A stretch of 64,000 nucleotides of DNA from positions 10,754,501 to 10,818,500 of the forward strand of contig JAIOJX010000005.1 of assembly GCA_022376925.1 (NCBI GenBank). The letters run 5' to 3'. The notes under the pieces were generated by a model that was not told the DNA's origin, ran no database searches, and saw only the letters and a program-made list of their open reading frames with translations. The position numbers were made by a program, and so were the translations under genes. This DNA comes from Tragulus kanchil. Its lineage: Eukaryota > Chordata > Mammalia > Artiodactyla > Tragulidae. Within the stretch, counting starts at the first letter, position 1. The number at the start of each line of letters is the position of its first letter. Below are positions 46,301 to 58,300 of this stretch, one piece after another.

Positions 46301-49300
46301 CACAGGATTGAGGTCTCAGACTTCAGCAAAACTGCATCTTTCTTGGCATGTACTTTATTGTAGCAATTGCACTCCTCTAGTAACCATAGTGGAACCAGGT
46401 CCCCTTGAGCTGCAAAGGAGAGGGTTGTATCCAGAGCGGAACAGAGCGCTGGTCCAGTGAGGAGAGGCCGCAGCCTCACCCTGGTATGAGGCCAAGGGAA
46501 CCTGGAATTAGGAGGATCCTCAAAGGAAGTGAATTTGGGGAGGAATGGTGAGGTCAGTCCTCACACCCCATAAGCTTGTTATTACTTATAAGAAGGAAGA
46601 TACATTTCCGTTCATTGTGTGCGTGTGTGTGTTCGATCTTGTCTGACCCTTTTTGGCCTGATGGACCGTAGCCCACCAGGGGCCTCTGTCCCTGGGATTC
46701 TCCAGGCAAGCATGCTGGAGTGGGCTGCTGTGCCCTCCTGCAGGGGCTCCTTCTGACCCAGAGACTGAGCCCAGTCTCTTGCATTTGCTGCACTGGCAGG
46801 TGAATTCTCTATCACTGCGCTACCTGGGAAGCCCAGACTTTTTAAATTCTCACAGCAGCCCTGCTGTCTCAGGACCATGTTTATGCACATCCAGCAGCCC
46901 AGGAGACCCCGATAGCAGAGATCCCACTCGTGGGGATCGGGGGAGGCGGGGGGAGGGGGCGGCAGCGTGGGGTTTAGAGCCAGCACTGCGCGCCCCCGGC
47001 TCCTGCGGAAGACGCTGGACACGCGCGTATCAGGGGCGTTTTCATCTCATGGGCAGCTTTTTATTTGGTTCTGTTGATGTATAATTTCAGGCAAGGTCAA
47101 ATTTCAAACTACAGGCACTTGATTTGGGCTCTGAAGGTCCACAGGGAACGCTGGACTGACCGAGGCATTTTTCTCTTTAGATATGGCCGACTTCCGGAAG
47201 TGTTTCGCACAAGCCAAGCGCATAGCCATCATCTCGGGGGCCGGCGTCAGTGCTGAGAGTGGGGTTCCCACGTTCAGGGGAGCGGGAGGTTACTGGAGAA
47301 AGTGGAAGGCTCAGGTCAGTAACGTGTCCAGAACTTTGAAGGCTCTTCTGAATGAAGCTGAATCAGAACCTCCACCAGAGAGTATTTTGAAATTTACCGT
47401 AACCTTTTGTCCTGTTCTTTCTGGTATCAACAGAATCCACAGGATTGAGGTCTCAGACTTCAGCAAAACTGCATCTTTCTTGGCATGTACTGATTGTACT
47501 TACTCAGATAGCAATTGCACTCCCTCTAGTAACCATAGTGGAACCAGGACACTTTGGTTAGCATAATTGATTACTTTTCTATAGATGTTGAAATTAAGAA
47601 TTACATATTTTTTAAAAGTTTCTGTGAATTTTTCATATAAAAACCAGTGTTGACTTGTTAAAGCTTAGGCCTTGATGCTGAAAACTTTATACAAAGGTCA
47701 TCAGAATATAAGTTCTTTTAGGCCACTTTGTTTTTTTAATTCAATTTTTATTGAGATATACATGCAATAAAATTCACCAATTTTATTGTATTTTATTTTA
47801 TTTTTAAAGATTTATTTATTTTGGGGGGGCAGTGGGGAGGGAGGGGAGCAGGCGGGCCACCTCCATTGGTCTTTCATTTGTCTGTTTTCATCCATCTTTG
47901 TTCTTTGGCTCCTGTGGGCCTCCCATCGCGGTGGCGTCTGTCGTTGCAGAGCACGGGCTCTGGGCGCATGCGCTCCAGAGCTCCGGCTGGTCTATTGGAC
48001 ACATTGGTCCAGCCGCTCCGAAGCACATGGGATCTTCTCGGGCCAGGGCTCGAACTGGCGCCCCGTGCACTGCAAGGCGGTGTCCTTACCCACTGGACCA
48101 CCAGGGAAGCCCTTACCAATTTTAAACGTACAATTGAGTGAGTTTTAACAAATGTATATATAGTGGTACAGTCACCACCATGATCAAGGTGTATAACGTT
48201 TTTTAAATATTTTATTTTGTGGAGTATTTATTTTTATTCATTTATTTTGGCTGCACTGTGCCTCAGGCGAGCTCTTCCTTCCCTCAACCAGGAATCAAAC
48301 CTGTGTCCCCTACATGGGCAGGTGGATTCTTACCCACTGTTCCACCAGGGGAGTTAGGAGGAATCGTACTTTCTGTGTGTGTACTTTTAAAAATATATGA
48401 TTTAGGGCTTCCCTGGTGGTCCAGTGGGTAAGGACACCGCCTTGCAGTGCAAGGGCCGCCGGTTCGATCCCTGGCCCGGGAAGATCCCACGTGCCGCGGA
48501 GTGGCTGGACCGATGTGTCCAATTACCGAGCCGGAGCTCTGGAGCGCATGAGCCCAGAGCCGGTGCTCTGCGACAACAGAGGCCACCGTGATGGGAGGCC
48601 CATTGGAGCCAAAGAACAAAGATGGATGAAAATGGACAAATGAAAGACCAATCGAAGTAGCCGCCTGCTCCCCTCCCTCCCCACCCCACCCCCACCAAAA
48701 ATAAATAAATAAACAAATCTTTAAAAAATATATATATATGTATATATATATGATTTAGGGCTTCCCTGGTGGTCCAGTGGGTAAAGAATCTGTACCTATA
48801 AGGATAGTTACAAACACGGAGTTTTTCCACAGTGTCCACTAGAATTCAGTCAGGCCTTTGCATCTTCTTCTCTCTTGATCAGTGAGATTGCACTCAGGTC
48901 ACGTGCAGCTCCATGACCAAGTGGAGACCATCCTAAGTTACCTTCCCGTGTGTTACTCTACTTCATGTTTGTAACTTAGTGCCTGGAAGATGGGACAGGC
49001 AACTGGGTTAACGCCCTGGAGTAACTAAAACCCGTTTCTCCAGGGTCTCTCCAGAGTCCTGGGCCCCCTGGCCCATACCTGCCGCACCGCGTGAACCTAC
49101 ACACGCGTGTGACATGGGTCCTTCCCGAAGGTGCCTGCCTGCTGAGAGCAAAGGGTGCCCGGGGGCCCCAGGTTCCCCCTGCCCGGCTTCCGGAGCCTCA
49201 GCGCGTCCCCCTCCCTGACCCCGCTTCTCTCTGCCCCGCAGGACCTGGCCACCCCGCAGGCCTTCGCCCGGAACCCGTCCCGGGTGTGGGAGTTCTACCA

Positions 49301-52300
49301 CTACCGGCGGGAGGTGGTGCGGAACAAGCAGCCCAACGCCGGGCACCTGGCCATCGCCGAGTGCGAGGCCCGGCTGCGTGGGCAGGGCCGGCAGGTTGTG
49401 GTCATCACGCAGAACATCGATGAGCTCCACCGCAGGGCCGGCACCAAGAACCTTCTGGAAATCCATGGTGAGGGACCCTCGGTTTTCCGTGGGAGGGGGA
49501 AACGGACCTGAAAACGCACATGCTGCTGGGCCCCAGCCGGGCCCGGGAGTCAGAGCTGCGCGCTGACAGGACCCCGGGGTCTGGCGCAGACCCCGCTGCC
49601 TGGAGACGCGGGGTCTTTGCTGCTGCCTGCGCTCCCGTCCCTGGGGGCCTGTGAGGGGCCTTGTGCTTCCAGAGGGCCCCCGCTGGCCTGAGGGCAGCCG
49701 GAGGTCTGGGCCACGGGACGGCTGGGGCTCCGCAGGATTCAGCCTGCGAAGCCCTGGCACCCCTGGGGGACCCGTTCTCCCTGCCCGCCCCCCGCCATGG
49801 GCACGGCCCGGTCTGCCCTGGAGCACCATAGGCTGCGTGTCTGCGCCGCCCTGGGGCCCTGAGGGAGCTGCCAGCTCAGCAGCCAGCCCACGGGGCCTGG
49901 GACACCGTAGAGCTTGTCTGGGGTCCCGCTGGCTTCCCTTCCCCGCTTTCACCGACAGGCTCCTCTTCCCTCTTCTTTTTTTTTTGGTCACTTCTATTGA
50001 TCTTTCATTTATTTATCTTTGTTCTTTGGCCTGTGTGGGCCTCCCGTCGCAGTGGCTGCAGAGCACCGGCTCTGGGCGCATGCGCTCCAGAGCTCCGGCT
50101 CGGTAATTGGACACATCGGTTCAGCCGCTCCGAGGCAGGTGGGATCTTCCCAGGCCAGGGATCGAACCGGCGCCCCCTGCACTGCAAGATGGTGTCCTTA
50201 CCCACTGGCCCATCAGGGAAGCCCCTCTTCCCTCTTTTTAATCCTTTCTCCTTTTTGCCTTCCCTGAAATTCTAGTAAATTCATTCACACAAAGAGTCTA
50301 AATGAGTGTGCAGGGGCTTCTTCCCAAGGGCATTTAATGGTCTGTGTGCTGTGCTGAACCGCTCAGTCCTGTCTGAGTCTTTGTGGCCCCATGGTCGGGT
50401 AGCCCGCCAGGCGCCTCTGTCCATGGGATTCTCCAGGCAAGAATTCTGGAGTGGGCTGCCATTTCCTCCTCCAGGGGATCTTCCTGACCCAGGGATCAAA
50501 CCCACGTCCCCCACATTGCCAGTGGAATCTTTACTGCTGAGCTACCCAGGGAAGCCATTCAATAGTCTACAAAAATTCAGTCCCAAGACACACGTATCAA
50601 GTTGTGGAATTTCCAGAAGCAGTGGCCCAGCAGGGCTCCGGGCTCCCTCTAGCTTGGCTGTCTCCTCAGAAAATGCATCTCTGAGTGGCCTTCCCAGAAT
50701 AACCCCTTGACCAAACACTTCTGCTGGAGGAACGGGGTGCGAAGATCGGACCAGCCTGGAACCTGTGTCCCGGCTTGTATTTGGGGCTGTGAGCGAGAGC
50801 TCCATCAGCTCAGTGTGGAAGAGAAGGTGATTCCTCAAAGAAAGGACCCTGGAGAGAGTGCGCAGGGTGTGTCCCCTGCAGTGTGACATACTCAGTGCTG
50901 GGCACACGGCAACCATATAGTGAACTGAGTACACCTTTTATGGGTTAAGCTCACGAAGGCCTCGCTAGTTTTAATCATTATTTTCTTCATTTATTAGTTG
51001 ATTATTTATTGAGATACATTTGTAGAAAGGCTTCAAGCTTTATTAAGTCAGAAATAAGATTTTGTCGAACACATCCCAAGCGACCGAGCGTTTTTCAATC
51101 ATATTCTCAGTACATCCTACCCTTTTAGCTTGGCTTCTTCTACCCTATTAACCACTTTAATTCTACCTGAACACCTGGGTAATCAGAGAGCTCCTTGGTC
51201 AGACAGTGAATTACTTCCTCTGCCTTTCCCCCCAGGTTCCGGCTCGGTTCACACTCAGCCGCGAGGCAGGTGGGATCTTCCCAGGCCAGGGATCGAACCG
51301 GCGCCCCCTGCACTGCAAGATGGTGTCCTTACCCACTGGCCCATCAGGGAAGCCCCTCTTCCCTCTTTTTAATCCTTTCTCCTTTTTGCCTTCCCTGAAA
51401 TTCTAGTAAATTCATTCACACAAAGAGTCTAAATGAGTGTGCAGGGGCTTCTTCCCAAGGGCATTTAATGGTCTGTGTGCTGTGCTGAACCGCTCAGTCC
51501 TGTCTGAGTCTTTGTGGCCCCATGGTCGGGTAGCCCGCCAGGCGCCTCTGTCCATGGGATTCTCCAGGCAAGAATTCTGGAGTGGGCTGCCATTTCCTCC
51601 TCCAGGGGATCTTCCTGACCCAGGGATCAAACCCACGTCCCCCACATTGCCAGTGGAATCTTTACTGCTGAGCTACCCAGGGAAGCCATTCAATAGTCTA
51701 CAAAAATTCAGTCCCAAGACACACGTATCAAGTTGTGGAATTTCCAGAAGCAGTGGCCCAGCAGGGCTCCGGGCTCCCTCTAGCTTGGCTGTCTCCTCAG
51801 AAAATGCATCTCTGAGTGGCCTTCCCAGAATAACCCCTTGACCAAACACTTCTGCTGGAGGAACGGGGTGCGAAGATCGGACCAGCCTGGAACCTGTGTC
51901 CCGGCTTGTATTTGGGCCTGTGAGCGAGCTCCATCAGCTCAGTGTGGAAGAGAAGGTGATTCCTCAAAGAAAGGACCCTGGAGAGAGTGCGCAGGGTGTG
52001 TCCCCTGCAGTGTGACATACTCAGTGCTGGGCACACGGCAACCATATAGTGAACTGAGTACACCTTTTATGGGTTAAGCTCACGAAGGCCTCGCTAGTTT
52101 TAATCATTATTTTCTTCATTTATTAGTTGATTATTTATTGAGATACATTTGTAGAAAGGCTTCAAGCTTTATTAAGTCAGAAATAAGATTTTGTCGAACA
52201 CATCCCAAGCGACCGAGCGTTTTTCAATCATATTCTCAGTACATCCTACCCTTTTAGCTTGGCTTCTTCTACCCTATTAACCACTTTAATTCTACCTGAA

Positions 52301-55300
52301 CACCTGGGTAATCAGAGAGCTCCTTGGTCAGACAGTGAATTACTTCCTCTGCCTCTCTCCTCTCCAGGTTACAGAACCCAGGAGGACACAAAATTCTGTT
52401 TTTTTTTCTTTCTTTCTTTTTTTTTTTTTTTTAATATTCTGGCTTTTTCAGTCACACTGCATGCCTTGATGTTTTCCGTGATAGCTGGGATAGGCCCATT
52501 TGTTGAAATGATGGATAAACACTAAATTATTTTGTACCCTTTTAGACATAGAGACAAATGCTCCTGAGGATACTAAATTCTGGTCTTCTGTTTTTCAGGT
52601 AGCTTATTTAAAACTCGATGTACCTCTTGTGGAGTGGTGGCTGAGAACTATAAGAGTCCCATTTGTCCGGCTTTATCGGGGAAAGGGTAAGTAATTACAC
52701 CGCACCGCAGGATAGGTGTGTGTCGTTTTGGTCTCTTATGTTGACAATAATTGTGAAGAAACTGAATATTCATCTGAACATGCATCTGTGACTCCCATGG
52801 AGAGTCATGAGATGTAAAAACTACATACAGCACAGCTCTATGGTAAGAGAAGTATTTTGCTCACCATGTGCCATGTTAGGTGAAAATAAAAAGATCTAAC
52901 TCCTGCATGACGATCCCAACTTTGTATTTCAACACACACACACCATGCTGATGTATCTATATGCAGATAAAGTCCAAAAGAAAACCAACAAGACATTAAC
53001 AGGAGTGGTAGGATTATGGACATTTTGATTTCTTTATATCTTCGATTTCTTTGTACATACACATTTGATTTCTTTATATCTTTCGGAGTTTTTGCACCAT
53101 ATACTGCCAGGCAAAGAGACAGTTTTACTGGGTTCTCTTATTTCCTTGTTCTTCAATGACACTGGTGACGTTCTTCCTTTTCTGGTATGATGTACTTCAG
53201 AGCTCCAGACCCTGAAGCTCAAGATGCCGGAATCCCAGTGGAGAAACTGCCCCGGTGAGTAAAAAAAACATTGATCTGTATTTGATGTTCCAGATGGCGA
53301 AAAAAAAAAATTCAGCAGGAGTCATTTGGTGAGATGTCTGAGATGTGCCATGGCCGAAACCGGCCCTGATCCGTGAGGTCGAGGGCAAAAGAACTAAGGG
53401 AGAGCCAAGCCAGGCTTCAGAGGAGTCCATCCGTCCTTTCCCTCTCTCTGTGTTGAGGTGGGGTTGTGCGAGGTCTGGAAGCTCTCAGAGCCTGTGAGGT
53501 TACAGACGCTCACTATCACATTGAAGCATCTAGGCTGGCCTCCTGGACCCAGCTGGTCAACACGCCTGATCCACTGTCCTCTCTGTCATCCTCTGCATCT
53601 TCAGCATGGTCAATCCATGAGACCCCAGAGGTCTCACAGAGGCGAAATGATAGGACCAAACAGAAATCCTGTAGACTAACAACAGCCAGAAGCCTTGGAA
53701 AGATTTTTATGACCATTTTCAGAACTCAACCTTAAAATAGTGCTTCTAAACGTGTTTCATAGAGCACAAGATCCATGTGATGTTGATAGGTATTACTCCA
53801 AAAAGAAAGATGTCACATGCCCAAATAAATAAAGGAATGCTAGAGTGAACAAAGTCACAGCTGCAAGACTTCTCATAGCATGTGAAAGCACATTGTGCAC
53901 AGCTCTATGGTAAGAGAAGTATTTTGCTCACCATGTGCCATGTTAGGTGAAAATAAAAAGATCTAACTCCTGCATGACGATCCCAACTTTGTATTTCAAC
54001 ACACACACACCATGCTGATGTATCTATATGCAGATAAAGTCCAAAAGAAAACCAACAAGACATTAACAGGAGTGGTAGGATTATGGACATTTTGATTTCT
54101 TTATATCTTCGATTTCTTTGTACATACACATTTGATTTCTTTATATCTTTCGGAGTTTTTGCACCATATACTGCCAGGCAAAGAGACAGTTTTACTGGGT
54201 TCTCTTATTTCCTTGTTCTTCAATGACACTGGTGACGTTCTTCCTTTTCTGGTATGATGTACTTCAGAGCTCCAGACCCTGAAGCTCAAGATGCCGGAAT
54301 CCCAGTGGAGAAACTGCCCCGGTGAGTAAAAAAAACATTGATCTGTATTTGATGTTCCAGATGGCGAAAAAAAAAAATTCAGCAGGAGTCATTTGGTGAG
54401 ATGTCTGAGATGTGCCATGGCCGAAACCGGCCCTGATCCGTGAGGTCGAGGGCAAAAGAACTAAGGGAGAGCCAAGCCAGGCTTCAGAGGAGTCCATCCG
54501 TCCTTTCCCTCTCTCTGTGTTGAGGTGGGGTTGTGCGAGGTCTGGAAGCTCTCAGAGCCTGTGAGGTTACAGACGCTCACTATCACATTGAAGCATCTAG
54601 GCTGGCCTCCTGGACCCAGCTGGTCAACACGCCTGATCCACTGTCCTCTCTGTCATCCTCTGCATCTTCAGCATGGTCAATCCATGAGACCCCAGAGGTC
54701 TCACAGAGGCGAAATGATAGGACCAAACAGAAATCCTGTAGACTAACAACAGCCAGAAGCCTTGGAAAGATTTTTATGACCATTTTTCAGAACTCAACCT
54801 TAAAATAGTGCTTCTAAACGTGTTTCATAGAGCACAAGATCCATGTGATGTTGATAGGTATTACTCCAAAAAGAAAGATGTCACATGCCCAAATAAATAA
54901 AGGAATGCTAGAGTGAACAAAGTCACAGCTGCAAGACTTCTCAGAGCATGTGAAAGCACATTGTGCATCGATTTCATTAGCATTTCCCTGGTTCACTTAA
55001 CCTTTAAAACGTTTATTAGTAAGGGTTTTCATGACTAAGTTCTAAAGTTTTGATTTAAAATACTTGAGTAGGAGATTAATAAGATGAAAATGGTGTTTGG
55101 GGGAGATGATGTTAGAAGGTAAATAAGCACAAGATGACCTAGAGGTGGTAGTGAGTGAGAAATGCAAGACTTCAGGAATTGGCACAGGAGAACTGGGCTA
55201 TCCACCGGGCAAGGAAGAGGTGAGCCTGAGAGAAGATGAAGCAGGTTTGCTGATGAAAGTAGCAAGCGGTTGATGTGTTGGAGCCAAGTCTGAGTCCAGT

Positions 55301-58300
55301 ATTCCTCCTGGGCCTGGCTGACCGTGAGCACGGCCAGGCCCGAGCGTGAGGAAGTAACTGGGAGAGAAAGTGAAGCTCAAGGTTGGCTGAGGGGCCTCTG
55401 CCAACAGATCAACCCACTGCATCCAGACACAATAGAGGCTTCATAGGGAGATAAGCTCCATCTTCAGAACGAGCTCGTGTGGGCTGGAGGGAAGGGGTGA
55501 GGGGCAGAAAAGTTCCGAGTGACCTGTCCAGACGGGCTGGACTTGGGGCAGGCCCTCGCTCCCCTCCGAGGCACATGGGCAGGCCTCCCCGAGAGCAGGT
55601 GTTGGGTGAAGGACGGCACTCTTACAGGTGTGAAGAGGTGGGATGCGGGGGCCTGCTGCGACCCCACGTGGTGTGGTTTGGAGAAAACCTGGACCCGGCC
55701 ATCCTGGAGGAGGTTGACCGAGAGCTGGCCGTCTGTGACTTGTGTCTAGTGGTGAGTCCCACCCTTCCCTGATCTCTTTCAAGAGCAGAAACGACGAAAA
55801 CTCGCAAAACCAACCACCGGCCACTCTCTCCAGGTGCTCAGCACGCCTTTTCATGCCATGTATCCGAGGGCTCCGGGGTAGAGAATGCACCTGCCAATGC
55901 AGGAGACGTGCGTTCAACCCCTGGGCTGGGACGATCCCTTGGAGGAGGAAACGGCCACCTGCTCCCGTGTTCTTGCCTGGGAATTCCCATGGACAGAGGA
56001 GCCAGGCGGACGGCAGTCCCTGGGGTCGCAAAGAGTCAGACACCATTCAGTCACTAAACACAGAAAGATCCTCCCCACATGCTAGGGATCAGCCAAAGGG
56101 GAGCCTCGCACCCTCTCAGCACCCGGCTTCTCCCTCAGACGGGCGCCATGACCGCGCCCAGCTTACCTGTCCTCACGCCAGCAACCACAGACTGGCCCGA
56201 GCGCCTGTCAGGTTTTCCGAAAGGACGCTGCTTCTCCGCTGGGGGGGTCACTGGTCCATTTCTGTCTGTTTGCTCCGTAGGTGGGAACTTCCTCTGTGGT
56301 CTATCCCGCAGCCATGTTTGCCCCCCAGGTGGCAGCCCGCGGAGTGCCCGTGGCTGAATTTAACATGGAAACGACCCCAGCCACGAACAGATTCAGGTAC
56401 AGGGGTTCCCAGCGTGGGAGGGGGCGATACGGGGCAGGTCTGGACATGGTCATCCAGGCAGAGTTTACCTACTGTCCTCATTTTATGTCTTAAGTTTTTA
56501 AATTAATAATAATCATCTCCTACAGAAATAATATTCAATTGTGTATTTAAAGTGAATAGGAAATTCTTTTACTTTATAGTCATCTGAGCTAAACACATGC
56601 CAGTAAAGGTTAGGCCCTAACCTTCTCAAATGTGTACATTTATATATTTATTTATGCACTAAATAAGTATACAGAATTGGTACAATGGAGGGGAAATAGG
56701 TAGAAATATACAGAAAACAGTACTTACACTGTCAGAAATACTTAATTGAAGCTCAGTCTTCAAACCACCAAGTTAATCATGGCACAAAGATTTAAACCAA
56801 GTATTTCTATGAATTCATTCATGTTAATCAAATGAAGTCCAAAACTGAAGCTGACTTAACAAAACGTATCTTGACATGAGTCGTAGGTGGTCACCCTTAC
56901 TCTTAGTTCTTTAATTTTTTTTTTTTTTTTGGCCACTTCTATTGGTCTTTCATTTGTTTCCATCTTTGTTCTTTGGCCTGCCTGGGCCTCCCATCGCAGT
57001 GGCCCCTGTCGCTGTAGAGCACCAGCTCTGGGCGCATGCGCTCCAGAGCTCCGGCTCGGTAATTGGACACATCGGTCCAGCCGCTCTGCGGCACGTGGGA
57101 TCCTCCCAGGCCAGGGATCGAACCGGCGCCCCTTGCACTGCAAGATGGTGTCCCTGCCCACTGGACCACCAGGGAAGCCCTTACCCTTAATTCTTAACAA
57201 AGTGAGGGGAAAATATTCCCAGCTTTCAACAACAAACCTAAGGCCAGTCTCCCAACCATGAAACTGTACTGGGCCGTGACCACTAGGTTCCTAAAACAAG
57301 GCAGCCACGATTCAGAACATTCTAAAGCATGATTTTAGATCCACATTTTCACGTGTTAGCTTGATCTTTGCATTTGGTGGCAGCTGACCATCAGCTGCAT
57401 AGCCTGCAGTCCTGATATTAAAGCACAGCGTTTGTGTTTTCCTGTTGGCCTGTGCTTGCTTTGATGGAAGAAAACGACAGTGTTCACTGTCGATGGAGGC
57501 AGCAGCGTCTTTTTACAGCGCTTGCTGTAGGGCTTTTGGTTTTCACATTTTGAAAGCCCTTCTCTGATGTTTTTAGACTTTACTTTTGTTGGTGTGTTTA
57601 AGCTCCATATAGGGGTGGCATTTAGAGGTAGGTCAGCCAAAGACTCAGCACCTAAGCCGGGGAGACACCCACGCACGACTCCATCACCCACTGTTCTCGC
57701 CATGGGCTCCCTGGCACATTCCTCCCTGGCCCTATTGTCAAGAATATCTGTCCGTGTGTCCCTGTTATGATACTGATCCTGCTCCCCAAATCTGAGTGGC
57801 AAGTGTGGATTATCGTGGCAGTCCCACGCTGTCGCGGTCTAGGTTCCAGCTCGCGGCCTCCTCTTTGTTTTGCTTGCCTTTTCTTTTTTTTCACCCCTGC
57901 TTTTCTGTCTTTACTTTTAAGGTAGTTTATGTATTCTCGGCAGTCTGTTGAATTCCCTTCCAAAGGAAACTGGAGTGTAAACTATATGAATAACTAAAAT
58001 AGAAAACTTTACTGAGGCTGCTTGTCATTGCTTTAGTCAGTGGCTTTTACGTCAGCTATGTATTTTTAAAAATCTGATGACTGGGGACTTCCCTGGCAGT
58101 CCGGTGGTTAAGACGTCACCTTCCAGTGCTGGCGTCGGGGTTGCCAGCTCGACCCCTGGTCAGGGAACTAAGATCCCATATGCCTCTCAGCCCAAAAGCT
58201 AGAACTTAAACAACAGAAGAAGTGTTTTAACAAATTCAATAAAGACTTTAAAAATGGTCCACATAAAAAAAAACCTTTAGGGTTTCCCTGGTGGTCCAGT

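Larger units (their letters stand above)
45266..47548 (+). repeat. Tandem duplication 13, containing SIRT5 exon 2
   Basis: Unit 1 is 45266-46399 and unit 2 is 46400-47548, offset 1136. It is chained to duplication 12. It duplicates SIRT5 coding exon 2. The last 50 bp or so of unit 1 lose several short pieces relative to unit 2. Confidence 0.92.
52828..54967 (+). repeat. Tandem duplication 15, containing SIRT5 exon 5
   Basis: Unit 1 is 52828-53897 and unit 2 is 53898-54967, offset 1067. GCA is shared at the junction. It duplicates SIRT5 coding exon 5 and its splice sites without change. Confidence 0.92.

Noticed and set aside
49008..49991. 327-codon minus-strand frame
   Set aside because: Antisense to SIRT5 exon 3, which has clear homology and splice sites. 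The frame is a by-product of high GC.
2999..54967. A novel tandem satellite or segmental amplification system
   Set aside because: The 15 duplicated units are unrelated to one another. Only their length (about 1.1 kb) is shared, with indel noise at joins. Unmerged assembly overlaps explain this better.
55742..56506. 254-codon + frame
   Set aside because: Runs through the exon 6 donor, a Bov-tA SINE and SIRT5 exon 7 in another frame.
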